Of a DNA stretch of 64,000 nt, positions 22,682-34,342 are shown one piece after another (positions within the stretch are counted from its first letter, which is position 1; each line of letters begins with the position of its first letter). A program made the translations under genes and the position numbers. Origin of the DNA: Turritopsis dohrnii (lineage: Eukaryota > Cnidaria > Hydrozoa > Anthoathecata > Oceaniidae); assembly GCA_027922465.2 (NCBI GenBank), contig BQMF02000229.1:496001-560000 (forward strand), read 5' to 3'. The notes under the pieces are model-generated. The model was not told where the DNA came from, searched no databases, and was given only the letters and a program-made list of their open reading frames with translations.

Positions 22682-23953
22682 TTAACACTTATGTCTTTAA
22701 CCATTTTATTCGGACTGATTTTAAAGGCTTCGATGCATTTATCATTTTCTTCATGAGATATTGAATCAAAAATATATAATCAAAGTTTTTATAATGATAC
22801 TGGACTGTTTTATTTACAATTGAGGGTTGTAGTATGCTGATGTCAGCAATGGGAAGCCTGAAACGCGCAAACGAGGTAAAAACTTTCCCTCAGAAAAATT
22901 CTGTTTTTCTTACTGCCTTTCAGACAGTTCATTATCTTTAAAACTGTCAATCTTCTATATGATTTTCCAAGTAACTTTATGCACCCGAACTCATGTTTAT
23001 TTCAACACTTTGTTTGTGTGTTGAATTGTTTTATGATAATTTTTGAATAAACAAAAATGTGAAACTCGTAGTGGAAAAAATTCAAGTAATTACCAATATA
23101 GTAACTCCAACGTGAATACGTCATTATTCACTGCCTGAATCCAGATGTGTGTTCACTTTTTCATACCTTATTTCTAAAGGAGGCAATTTCGAAATGAGGT
23201 GTGTATGGATATACAAACGGGACGTATAAACATGAATTCGGGTAATTCGTATTGGTTATAATATTCTTTATATTCTGTATGTTCTAGAGTCAGTAATTAC
23301 TGGATAGAAACCTTTGGAACTAGAATTTTCCTTGTCTTGTCTTTCAAAATTGTTTAGCGAACATGACCTCTGTTTTTTCACATTTTTCAAACTAGTTTTG
23401 CACTTCGGAAATTCTAGAATTAGTTGTGAATTGATCAATCCTCGAGCAACTTCCCTTTTCTACATTTCCTTGCGAAGTATAACATTCTTAACCATTTTAA
23501 TAAGAAACTTTTTCTCCTTTATTGTGAAATTACTCACTTCCTGAATTTCTCATTTTAGTTAAAGTGCAAAAGCTTGTTGTCAAAAACCCCTGAACAAGAC
23601 TTTTATTTTTGACCTCAAGACTATTCTAAGAATAGCTCCTACTTGGTATGATGGTTCCTACTTGGTCGAATACCCAATACTCTACTCAATTTAGCTGCTC
23701 TTCTGATGTCATAACAGCGATAGAAATTGTTCCAGTTCCAATTGTTCTAATGTTATCAATACAAACTCTTTCGTTTATCTTGTGGTTAGATTGATTTTAT
23801 TTTCATGGTATACGGTTTTTTTATTTAAAAAATATAACTACATTTGCATTTTAACTTAGCCCAGAAACGACGAGAAAAAAATGGAACTCAAGAAAAAAAG
23901 ACCCAAGAGCTTTATAAGACTAAATTTCATTGAGTGATATTTGTTTGCGACAT
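22682..23953. other. Intergenic; one dispersed repeat
   Basis: No gene is recognised. At about 22,793-22,850 is a short repeat with TGAGGGTTGTAGTATGCTGA and TGTCAGCA, also seen at about 43,085-43,275 (inverted) and 59,370-59,560. Confidence 0.4.
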
Positions 23954-24187
23954 GGGTCTGATACAAAAGTACTTTTTATGTCGGACGGACAAATCGATTC
24001 TTCAGGGCTATATATGAAACAGCACGTTTATGATACAATATCAAGCAAACGTTTTTCGAAAGTATACTAGAATAAAATTTACAAAATTCTAAAACATGAT
24101 TTCTACAAGGATGGTAGCCAAAAAATATTGAAACAAACAGTTATCGTGTCGGAAGGACTAATGTGCTAATACTTTTGTAACAGACCC
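23954..24187. mobile_element. MITE family GGGTCTG, copy 1
   Basis: A 234-bp element starting GGGTCTGATACAAAAGTAC and ending with the inverted TACTTTTGTAACAGACCC. A second copy lies at 57027-57258 in the opposite orientation. Internal phrases shared by the two include GACAAATCG and CAAGCAAACGTTTTTCGAAA. No coding capacity. Confidence 0.8.
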
Positions 24188-24236
24188 ACGTACATTTAAA
24201 GACAGAAGATATAATTTGAAATAACTTTTCGCTTTA

Positions 24237-24633
24237 GGGGCTGTTCATATGGAGGTGAACTGGCCCGGTTAGCCGGGCTAGCTCGCTTAGCAGAGATCTC
24301 ACTGTTATTAAGAAATAAATTTTGTTCATATGAAAAGCGGGCTAGCTCACTTAAGTGAGATCTCATTTCATTTGACCGGGATCTGAGATGAAATTTGACC
24401 GGGAGGTGAGATGAAATTTGTTCATATGAACAGATCAGCCCGGTTTGGTGGGGTGGATTTTAGACAAGTGTGCATGCGTCAAAGTTCGAATTATTGTTTA
24501 GGTGATGTAAACAACATTCTCCAGCCCGGTTAAGTGGGCTGAGAAAAGCCATATGAACGCTTGGTGAATTTCATCTCGTTCAAGTGAGCCAGCCCGGTTA
24601 ACCGGGCCAGCTAACCTTCATATGAACAGCCCC
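24237..24633. mobile_element. PIF/Harbinger-type MITE, TTA target duplication
   Basis: A 397-bp element with termini GGGGCTGTTCATATG and its complement CATATGAACAGCCCC. It is flanked by TTA at 24234-24236 and 24634-24636, the 3-bp target duplication typical of PIF/Harbinger. Inside are several AGCCCGGTT / AACCGGGCT palindromic motifs. No coding capacity. A related, larger copy with a Myb-like fragment is at 53736. Confidence 0.85.
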
Positions 24634-24670
24634 TTAGTAATTTACTTTTCTTGCTATTTATTTATGACAA

Positions 24671-25132
24671 GGTTCATACAGGCATGGAAAGTCAGGGGGG
24701 AAATTGGGTTTTTGGAAAAAGTCAGGGAAGGTCAGGGAAAGTCATGGAACTTTTTTAAATGTCTGGAAAAAACTAGCTTTTAAAGAAAAGGTCATGGAAA
24801 AAAATAGATGATTACAAACGATCATTGATATTACACTTTTTGAACATGAATTATCGCTATATTATTTTACTTTATGTTCTAGGTTTAACCAGATTCACAC
24901 CAGATTTTTATCTTCGTCCATTAAACTGATTCAAATTCTTGTTTTGGTTATTAGATATCAAAATGTTTCTATGCTTTTTGTGGTCTTTTCATATGACTTG
25001 GTCATGGAAAAAATATATAGGAAAACCGGGGAAAGTCAGGGAAAAAAGGTACATTTTGATGTTTTGGCCAGGGAAAAATGATCAAAACTCAATAAAAGTC
25101 AGGGATTTTTTTATCAGATGTTGTACGAACCC
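24671..25132. mobile_element. Small inverted-repeat element (possibly hAT-like)
   Basis: The left end GGTTCATACAGGCATGG and right end TGTACGAACC form short imperfect inverted repeats. The interior repeats AAAGTCAGGGAA and GTCATGGAA many times. No clear target duplication was found, so the superfamily is a guess. Confidence 0.5.
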
Positions 25133-25636
25133 TATAACTGTAACGAATAAATTAATACAAATTATTACAAAACATCTGATACTCCCATTCCTGTTTATCT
25201 CACAACAATTTTGTTGAATGCATTCTCACAGCTTGTTATTATTTAGCTACTACACCGACTCCGTCATTAACTTTTATAAGAGGTTGCATATTAATGAGAA
25301 TTTGACAGTTGATTTGAAAAATCACCTGACACCAGTAAGGACTGGCATTGACGAAGACCAAACATGGTAGCATATAAACTAGCATATAAACACAGTAGCG
25401 CGTAGTATACTTCCCTAAATTTGGTTTTAAGGCCGTGTTTATGCCCAACATTCTAATTAAGTCCCTCATCCCTTTCATTCTTTCTATGAGAAATTTTTTA
25501 AAACAGACATCTAAACAATTCATTGTAACCAAACTCAAATTGATCGAAAAGAATACCAACTCATTAATCATTTTAAAATCTATTCTAGTATGGCCATCAT
25601 GAACACTTTCATGGTTGCTTACTATCTTTCCACCTT
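25133..25636. other. 3' flank of KvA
   Basis: About 500 bases after the KvA stop codon. The minus strand stays open in another frame through much of it, but with no recognisable protein; probably 3' UTR and spacer. Confidence 0.3.
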
Positions 25637-26725
25637 TTATACATTTTCTGAATAATAAGATGTAAATTTTGTAACAATAGATAAAACAGGTAGCGAGATT
25701 GTTATTGCACCAAAGGCCATGAAACATGCCGAAAAAACTTTCCCTGCTGTTGTCACAGGTGTAATATCCCCATATCCTAACGTTGTAATAGTTTGTACTG
25801 CCCACCACATTGATTCTGGTATGCTGGGAAATACTTCTTCATCTTCTACAAAATACATAAAACTAGCACCAAAGATAATCACCATTGCAAGACACAACAT
25901 TAATATTTGTAAATCCTCTAACGAAGATTTGATGATATCCGCCGCTATTTTGATTCTCTTTGAGTGTTTTGAAAGTCGTAATAAACGAAATATTCGCACA
26001 AGACGTAAAATTCGCAAAAAATTGACCGATTTGACGGACTGGCGATTAAAAATCGACGCCATAAAATACGGAGCAACAGCAATAAAATCTGCTATATTCA
26101 TAGCGTTTGTACAAAACTTTCGTTTAGCAGGAGAACATAGAAAATGCACTGTAAGCTCGAACATAAACCAAATGTTCAAACTGAATTCTAAAAGGAGCCA
26201 TGGGTTCGTATACACGCTGTGGTCTTTATCATTTAGTTCAGGAATGGTTTCTAAACACGCGGAGACGACCGAGATTAAAATTATAAACAAAGAAAATTTT
26301 GCATAAATTGATGCTGCTCGGGAAGTGTGTGGCTTCTCAAGAAAATACCACATCTTCATTTGAAACGTTTCTGGTACTGCCAGATTGTCTTCTTTTTCCT
26401 CAATTGGTATACCTCCTTTTAGTTTCATTTCCTGTATCGTCACTGTTGGAAGCATGAAGTAATTGCATTCACTTTCGAAATCTTCTAAATCTACTCCCAT
26501 TGGACAAGATAAAATGCCATTGGATTGGTAGAAATACAATATGGCATGAAAACAAACGCGATTTCGATCGAAAAAATATTCTTTTGAAATCGAACTGTAA
26601 TATTTCTGAATGTTTTCTAAGTTACCCAACAGAGTTTCGGGATATCTCGTCAACGTCTTCTCAAATGTCTCAAAAATTTCACCACTTATATTCAATCTGA
26701 TTCGATTAAATTTGATTGCACTCAT
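25637..26725 (-). CDS. Shaker-like voltage-gated K+ channel KvA
   Basis: An intronless gene for a 362-aa plasma-membrane potassium channel subunit. The T1 tetramerisation domain comes first (LNISGEIFETFEKTL, then YFFDRN and ILYFYQSNGIL). S1 to S3 follow, then an S4 with a positive residue every third position (LRILRLVRIFRLLRLSK), S5, the pore with TTLGYGD, and S6. S1 starts near residue 135. The tail after S6 is only about ten residues. T1 lacks the zinc-binding Cys cluster of Kv2-Kv4, so it is Shaker (Kv1)-like. Oddities: filter Leu where Val is usual, and PVL in place of PVP in S6. The Met at 26725 is preferred over 26743 because it matches the paralogues and lies properly beyond a TATA-like box. 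It is the most divergent of the five. Confidence 0.92.
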   Translation of the reverse strand: MSAIKFNRIRLNISGEIFETFEKTLTRYPETLLGNLENIQKYYSSISKEYFFDRNRVCFHAILYFYQSNGILSCPMGVDLEDFESECNYFMLPTVTIQEMKLKGGIPIEEKEDNLAVPETFQMKMWYFLEKPHTSRAASIYAKFSLFIILISVVSACLETIPELNDKDHSVYTNPWLLLEFSLNIWFMFELTVHFLCSPAKRKFCTNAMNIADFIAVAPYFMASIFNRQSVKSVNFLRILRLVRIFRLLRLSKHSKRIKIAADIIKSSLEDLQILMLCLAMVIIFGASFMYFVEDEEVFPSIPESMWWAVQTITTLGYGDITPVTTAGKVFSACFMAFGAITISLPVLSIVTKFTSYYSENV

Positions 26726-26743
26726 TGCGATGAAATAAAACAA

Positions 26744-29596
26744 CTTTCACCCATGTAAAGGTTATATATACACACGAGAAGAAGGAAAAAATCGCTGAGT
26801 TTTCAAAGTGAATTTTACTTTTAATCTTAATGATATGAATAATTGAAGTGTTTGTTCTAGAATCCAATAAGTCTTATTAAGATGTAATGGCAATCAGTTA
26901 ATCGGTTGGTATTAAAATCTTTTAAGTGGCGAGAAATATCCCACAGTTTGGACCAAAAACACGAACGGCGGCGCCGGTCTTACTGAAAACGCCCTTTGTT
27001 ATGCTAGTGAAAGAAAAAATGTAAAACACTCCCAGACATCATCACAATAAGTTAAAAACATCTATTTCACATGTCAATTAACTCATAAAATACCAACACT
27101 AAAATATTAATAAGAATATTAAAAATTTAACTTAAAAATTATTTTATATCAATAAAATGACTATCTTCTTCGATAATATGAGTATTTTATCAGTACGATT
27201 GCGAAACAAGCAAAACAACCAGAAAACCAGAAATCTGAACTCGTTCGGCTATCACGCGATGGATTCGGTATTATATAATGACTGTCTGAATGAAGATCAA
27301 ATTCTTTATCGTTAAAAATGAAATCACAGGGTTATCAAAATGTTTTTATACACAATTTTTCATGGAAGATTGTTACCATGGCTATGTTGAACCATGATGG
27401 ACAAGGTTGAACTCGAAATGGTTACACAACATTGGAAAAACAGTTTGTAGAGAGAACTTGTAGAGTTACTTTTGAATGAAAAGATTTCAATTATGAAACA
27501 GATCAAAATGTATTTAAGACAAAGGCCCTCATTAGAAACAGTATTCTGCATGGTTTAAATGCAATGTTTTTTTAAACAAACTGACCTTTTCAGTAAACCT
27601 TGGTCTAAAATAGGTCCAATTTCCCTTCTTGACCAAATAATGAACAAAGCCAAGTTAGTATGGGCACAAATTTTCAAAAAATGTGAAACAATTTTGTCCA
27701 AATTAGAAACAAGTTGCTTTTTGGACTAAATTGCGAAAAATGATTGGCAAATCTGAAAAAGCAAAGTCGAATTACTATATGGGTGAATTCTGTGTTGACT
27801 ATTCATATTAAGAGCCTAACAAAATAACCTTTCTCTTGAAACATTGAATTACCGCCAAGCTTCCTATCTGACCTCGTTTATCTACGATTCATTGTTCCAC
27901 TTATTTCATTATTTCATAGCTTAATAATAGTCTTGTTCCCAATTCTTATTCCAAAGTTAGAAGCAATTTGAACATTAAATGCGAGCTTAGGCACGATAGC
28001 TTCACGTTTAAACGGCATTGGGAAAAGGTCTATTTGATTATCCATTAATCTGTGATTTGTTTGCTCTGGGGCTTTGACGACACGACGGCAATGTGGTTGC
28101 TTTACGTCTCAAACGCTCGCATGTAATGTGACTACAAAAGACGAGAGGGCATACATTATATTTGAAGAGGCTTAATTAAAAAAGGCGTACACGTTGTTTT
28201 AGAAGCAACAAGTTTATAAGCAACACTAGTAAATTTTCTCAAAACGTTGAGCAAAAGTAGAAAAAGGATCTCAGATAAACTAGCAATATTAAATTTTGAA
28301 ATGATGCAAGACAGCAAATTTCTTAAAATTATTACACTAGGTTCTTACACTAGCTTACAGTATTATAAGGTTATGCGCTCCATGTAATGATTTGAATGTC
28401 CCAGACTTTATACTTTAATTTAACAGCTAAAACGTTCAGCATGGTTTTCATGGTAGGACATGCTTATATAAGAAAATGTGTATAGGTTGACTTACATTGT
28501 CAAATGTCTGCTACATTGGAGATACTTTGTAGCAATCACCAATGAGAATTCTCTTGTTTTAAATAATCAATTAAAAGCACACTAGCAGAACAAGGTTCCA
28601 ATCTTATCAATGCAACAGCTTTTTTCTATAGACTTCTATAGTTTCCTTGTACAAAGTTTCATAGATACGTTGCAATCGACATGACTTCTTTGCCTTGACC
28701 AAACAAACATTTATTCTCCAAAAATCTAGGTAATTCAAGTGGCAGCTGAGAGTGACTCCTGTAACAGGAATGTGAAAACAAATAATGATATAAACTTTGA
28801 GAGCAATCATAAAACAATTAAATGTAACAAGGTTCGTAAAAATGCGACCTTTTCCCAAAGTTTCGATTTGATCCGTTATTGATAACCACAAAAAAAGGTT
28901 ATGTTTCGCTAAATATTCACAATATGTACTACCATCAACCTGAGAAACCTGATAAAAATCAGGGTGGAATTGAATTTGTGGAAACAAAAGAACTTATTTT
29001 AAAGTTATTTTGAAATGAAGATATTCATGGTGATATGTTTTCATTTCGCTTACAATTCTTTCCAAAAAACGATATCATCTTTATTCTTGTAGAAGCTTGA
29101 CAAGTTTTTTATAATTTGCACCGTAATCTGTCATAAAACAACATTAAAGTTCATTGATTGCCTGGTATATCCTGTTTTGCCAACGAAGTGAAATGTGCAT
29201 TCCACCCGCATCCATTCCCCATCTCCTAAATTGTGGTTGAAGGTGACAGAACATGAGCTCAGAATGATAATTAAGGAAGTAAGTTTTTTGTCAAGGGACC
29301 GACATATTTTGTCGAAATAGGTGGGTGTCGATATAGCAAGAGGTCGTGTTAGCGGGGGGCAATTGTACAGTATATAGTACTAAAAATACTTTTGGGTAGA
29401 TATATAAGCAAATATGAGCAAATCATCCATTTCTGTTTCTGTTGTTGGATTAAACGAATATCCAGGAAGCTCACCACATTCTTTCAAATGTTATTATCTG
29501 TCTCAATCCTGTGTATTAAAATAGTACACGTATCAAGAAAAAACACTTACATCAGTACATCATTCATCTATCTTAGACAGGTTTATATTCATAAAC
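26744..29596. other. Intergenic KvA-KvB
   Basis: No confident gene. A stretch at about 27,895-28,060 is homologous to about 32,935-33,100. Near 28,659-28,758 (minus) is an exon-like segment behind a good splice acceptor, unassigned. Confidence 0.35.
26762..26771 (-). promoter_or_regulatory. Possible TATA box of KvA
   Basis: GTATATATAA on the minus strand, about 37-46 bases upstream of the preferred KvA start codon at 26725. Position and sequence suit a TATA box with a very short 5' UTR; no transcript evidence. Confidence 0.4.
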
Positions 29597-30688
29597 TTAA
29601 TCCAAATTTGTAGAATACATTTTCGTAAATCTTGTTACAATTGAAAGTACAGGTAGTGAAACAGTCAAAGCACCAAACGCCATAAATAATGATGAGAATA
29701 TTTTACCAAGAAACGATCCTGGAACAATATCTCCATAACCAAGTGTAGTTATTGTTTGAATGCCCCACCACAAAGATTGAGGAATACTAGTGAAAGAATG
29801 TGAAGGATTATTATCCTCAAAAAAGTACATTAGGCTTCCTCCAAATATCATGACCAAGCATAAGCAAAGCATTAGTAGTTGAAGATCTCCAAGACTCGAT
29901 TTTATGATCATGCCAACAAGTCGTAAGCGAACAGAATGTTTTGATAAACGATACAATCGTACCACTCGCATGATTTTTAATATTCGTAAAAATCCAATAG
30001 ATTTAACATCATTCCTTGAAACAAAGATAACAATGAAATATGGAATTATTGAAGCCATGTCAAGCAAATTCATTGTACCTTTAAGAAAAGAAAACTTGTT
30101 TGGACAAGATAGAAAGCGAAATAAAAATTCAATAAGAAACCATGAATTAAGCGCTAGTTCAATCAAAGCCCAAGGATTTTCCAAAAAATTATTGCTTTTC
30201 ACCAGTAACTCTGGCAGTGTTTCCAAACATGTTGTAATTACTGATACTGCGATCATTAAAAGTGAAAATATTGCAAAAATTCTTGCTGGTAATGATGTTT
30301 CTGGACTTTCTAGAAATTTCCATATTGTTTCTTGAAAACCTCCTCTCGCACTTGTTTCAGTTTCTTCTTTGACTTCAATAAGTCCAAGTTTATCTTTCAT
30401 CGAGGTTATGCTTTGATTTGGAAGCTCGAAAAAAATACATTCCGTTTCAAATATTTCCATTGATATATCCGAGGGACAGGACAATATTCCATTTGATTGA
30501 TAGAAATACAAAATAGGGCCAAAACATGATCGATTTCTATTGAAGAAATATTGTTTTGATCGTGAACAAAAATATATATTTCGTTTTGTTTGATCGCCAA
30601 GTAACGTCTTTGGATATCTTGAAAGTGTCTTTTCAAACGTTTCATAAACTTCACCACTAACGTTAAAAATGACCCTTACTGAAGCCAT
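29597..30688 (-). CDS. Shaker-like voltage-gated K+ channel KvB
   Basis: Intronless, 363 aa. The T1 domain opens with FNVSGEVYETFEKTL and contains KQYFFNRNRSCFGPILYFYQ. Six membrane segments follow; S2 keeps the acidic and aromatic charge-transfer residues and S3 has the MNLLD Asp. S4 is LRILKIMRVVRLYRLSK, with six positive residues. The pore reads TTLGYGD. S6 reads SLPVLSIV, where Shaker channels have LPVPVIV. The C-terminus ends about ten residues after S6, with no PDZ-binding tail. I chose the Met at 30688 (MASVRV) because the paralogues start at the same distance from T1. The S4 to S5 block is nearly identical to KvE at nucleotide level. Confidence 0.93.
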   Translation of the reverse strand: MASVRVIFNVSGEVYETFEKTLSRYPKTLLGDQTKRNIYFCSRSKQYFFNRNRSCFGPILYFYQSNGILSCPSDISMEIFETECIFFELPNQSITSMKDKLGLIEVKEETETSARGGFQETIWKFLESPETSLPARIFAIFSLLMIAVSVITTCLETLPELLVKSNNFLENPWALIELALNSWFLIEFLFRFLSCPNKFSFLKGTMNLLDMASIIPYFIVIFVSRNDVKSIGFLRILKIMRVVRLYRLSKHSVRLRLVGMIIKSSLGDLQLLMLCLCLVMIFGGSLMYFFEDNNPSHSFTSIPQSLWWGIQTITTLGYGDIVPGSFLGKIFSSLFMAFGALTVSLPVLSIVTRFTKMYSTNLD

Positions 30689-30703
30689 TGTTTGGATAAT
30701 CAA

Positions 30704-33700
30704 ATCACATCATTCAATTGATTGAGAATGACCATGATTAGTATTTACCACAGAAAGTGATGCAAACAATGAACAACTCTGCATATTTTTTATTTCAATG
30801 CTTGCTATTTAATAAGAAAAATGCAATATTTGGCATTTAGCATGGCGAAAAAGCCCTCCATTACATCTGTTGGTGTGAAAAAAGAAACATTTTAACCCAA
30901 AAGGCATTTAAAAATTGAATGTTTTTTATTGTAAATCTGGCAGGATTAAATGTTATTATTGTAATAGCCTTAATTTTGTTATATTAAATAAGCAGGTCAA
31001 AACTTTCCATGTTTAATTAATGGAAGGAAATTATTTTACCTGTTTAAAATAATAGTATTTATATGGTTATGAAAATATTTTGACGTTCTTGGTCTTATTT
31101 CTTTCAAAGATGTAGATAAGAAGTAATAGAAAGTGCCTTGAGTGTTTTTGAAAAACCATGTTGTTTTTATTATTAACCAAAGATGTGACTACTATGTTGG
31201 AAATAAGCAAAACAAACAACATTTGCTAGACATATTTACATATTATAAAAATAAAACTTAGGCCTAAATAGGAATAAGACTGCACCAAGCTTATTTCCAT
31301 ATGTTTTTGCATAGTTTCCTTGACAAGGTTTCGAAACCTGAACACAATGTTGAAATTAGGTTTTGTATCCAAGCTATTGAGATTTAAACTAGTGGTTTAA
31401 ATAATTTATAGCCTAAATTATATGCCTAAATTTCATTTAAATTTCATTTCCTTGCATACTCCAAAAATTTCAAAATTTGCAGTCAAAAAAGATCTTACTT
31501 GGTCATAGTGCATATTCTGCAACAACAAACACAAAATTTGTCGTTACCAACATTAAACGTCTGAAAAACGGCTAGGGTTAGAAACAAAGGAAAAGTATTT
31601 ATGAGTTTCTCAGTTTTATGAGAGACAAAATTGATTTTTAAACATTTCTGCTGCTCATTCTTCTCTTGACTTTACATCAGTTTATAAACCATGAACTCAT
31701 TTTCAAAGCTTGCCCTTTCATGTTTTAAAAGAGTGTTGCAATAGAAGTTGTACAAGTTTCTTTTGACTTTAAACAGCGACAGCATTAACAAGTCTCTTGA
31801 CGGATGAAAATTGTAAATATTATGATCACGTAATCATAACAAAAAACAAACAAACTAACGTATGTGACAGGTTATGCAAATGGATTTCCACAAAATGTTT
31901 GTACACAAGCCAAGTAATTTTGTCAGAAAAAAGATAAGAGATATGTGTCACACATTATAATGCATTTTGTCAGGTTGCGGTTTGAACAGAGATTACCTGC
32001 TTCCTAATATAAAAGTGAAAGCACACGTAAGGGCTTAGCAATATATGTAGAAAATCAGCATAAAGGCAATTCATTAAGTGGAAATATGGAGCCGTTTGGA
32101 AAAATCCAATAGTCATGTTGTGCTAGTTATAGCGGTTAGGAAAAAGTACCAGAGAGTCATAATGGGGTTAACATGGACTAAAGAACTATGTAAATTATGT
32201 ATAATCACACAATAAAAACTATTTCAAAATGTCTATGGTTTTTCATTCCAAAACTTGTTCAGAGTTGAGCTAGTTTAGTTATCATACACCTTTCATTTAT
32301 TTTTTTTATAAGGAACCTTAATTTCTCTATGTGCCTGGTGCTCCTTATCATTTTACTTAATAATTTTCGAATGTTTCGTTTTGAAAATATAAATGGGTTT
32401 ACATTTGATAATATTTACATGTTTCGTTTGTTCAGGAATGTCTTTCTATTTCAGCTTTACCAGTTCCTTATTTTTTAACCCTTTTTCAGCATCACGTACC
32501 TTATTAGTGTTCCTTATAGAAACTACAGATCATGTCTATTTGCTTTTCTGCAAAAACAAAATGGGAAAATGTTTTCCCAGCTTTTAAGATTTCATTTTAA
32601 CGAAGAGCAGTTCTTCTTTTCACTTGTCAAAATAATTTTTATCTACACTAAACTCAAGAAACTCAACAATTTAAGATTTCGATATTCTTGAAAGTGTTTC
32701 GACAAATCATGGTCAAGTTGACTTTACAAGAACTTGGTCGACGGTATCCAGATGCGATTTTTCTCTGTTAGTCGCTTCTTCATAAAACAAGTGAGCAATT
32801 GTCATAGAACCTGTTAAATCTACAAGTGTATCTTCAGAGATTTTTGCTTTTACAACAATATCTTTCCCGAGTTTCTGTTTAAACACTGAAACACTGAATT
32901 GTGTTCGAGTTTCATATTTAACCTCGTTTTCATGCATTTCACTGTTTTCATTACTTTATAACTTAATAATAGATTCTGTTATTCCCAATTTCCATTCCGA
33001 TAGTAAGAAGCAATTTGAAGATTAAAAGCGAGGTTAGGCACGACAACTCAGCACACAGTACAGCTTTTAAACAGAAATTCGGGAAAGATCTATTTCCTCA
33101 CAAATATCAACAATGTACACTTAGAATTGATTACTTCATCAACGTCTCCTTCTCGATAATGTAAGAGTAACACACTGCTGGCAATACTTTATCAAACATC
33201 GACGTTCAGAGACATCATATTCCTTTTTCTTGAGTAGTCCTTGTCAACAGAACTTCTATTTCCTGTAACCATTTCCAATTTTTAATACTGAATGTTTTTT
33301 ATAATTATTGTGTTACTATTGCTACTTGTTTTCAAGTAATATTATTACATTAGGGGTTGCTAAAGTGCATAATGTAGATCAATGCTATGTGTAAATGTTA
33401 TAGCATACAGTGTTGAAATTTTCTACATTAGGCGTTGTTTTTACGTTAAGCCTTGTTAAAGAGGTGCAACAACGGCTGCAGTGTACTGATGTTGGCAATA
33501 GAATCCTTTGTTAGAACAATATGCTGAGAATTAGCAAAATTACAAACAAAAGAGTATAATGTTAAGTATTATACAGTATATAATTGCCTCTCATGTAAAG
33601 ATTCGCTCTTTAAGCTCAGTTTTTTTATACCTTTCATAACTACTCATTATCTTTTACCATTCATTTTCTTAAGCAGTGAAAGCAAATACAGTTGAACTTG

Positions 33701-34342
33701 TGCTAACTACTGCGACGACTATTTTGGCGGTTGAAAAGGAAACCAACTTCTGTGCAACTTCCATATTTACAGTGATTTTGAATTATTTTCAGCAATGATA
33801 ATAAGAGGCAACTTTAATTTCAAATAGGCGTAATGTATAATGAATTTGAAAAAAGGAAATTACATACTTGTATGTCAATTTTTGTAACACCTTATCACCT
33901 ACAACAGTAGAAGGAAAATTGAACATTGATACAAGATTTCCATGGGCAATTCTATCTACGTGAAGATTTTGTGATTTCATATTATTTTGTTATTATCTTA
34001 ACGGATATCATATTATCAATACAGTGATAGAGTGACTAGATGATGTAGAGGTGTTGGTCGTCATAACTACAATCGTTGCAATTAAAAAACCTCTGCCTTC
34101 ATTAACCCATGACCTCTTCTAAAATACGTTTTTTGCGTTTTAAATGCTTTTTCAGTGGAATTTGGAAAAGAAACTTTAAAAGAGAAATCTGAAGTTCTGA
34201 AACTGATGTATTCACCTTCTTTGTCTTTTATTCCTATGCAAACATTCATCTTTTTCTTCAACTTTAAATGAAAAACATATAAAAAAAAATAATCACACAT
34301 ATAGTTACACATCGTCCAATAAGCATCATTCGTCCACACGAA
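30704..34342. other. Intergenic KvB-KvC
   Basis: No recognisable gene. Minus-strand frames at 32713-32937 (74 codons), 33789-33980 (63 codons, with a GTATGT donor-like site after LTYK) and 34082-34339 are the best coding-like pieces, but none has a known motif. The 32,935-33,100 segment repeats sequence at 27,895-28,060. Confidence 0.3.

Noticed and set aside
25239..25808. 189-codon minus-strand frame overlapping the 3' end of KvA
   Set aside because: Its start lies inside KvA in another frame, and the remainder has no recognisable motif; it is most simply 3' UTR left open by chance.
29904..30335. Long plus-strand frames opposite the Kv genes (also at 25719, 34569, 46059 and 57966)
   Set aside because: They recur at the same place in every paralogue because the sense protein is conserved; no independent protein features.
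34082..34339. 85-codon minus-strand frame directly after KvC
   Set aside because: No motif, no paralogue after the other Kv genes, and A+T-rich runs explain its composition.
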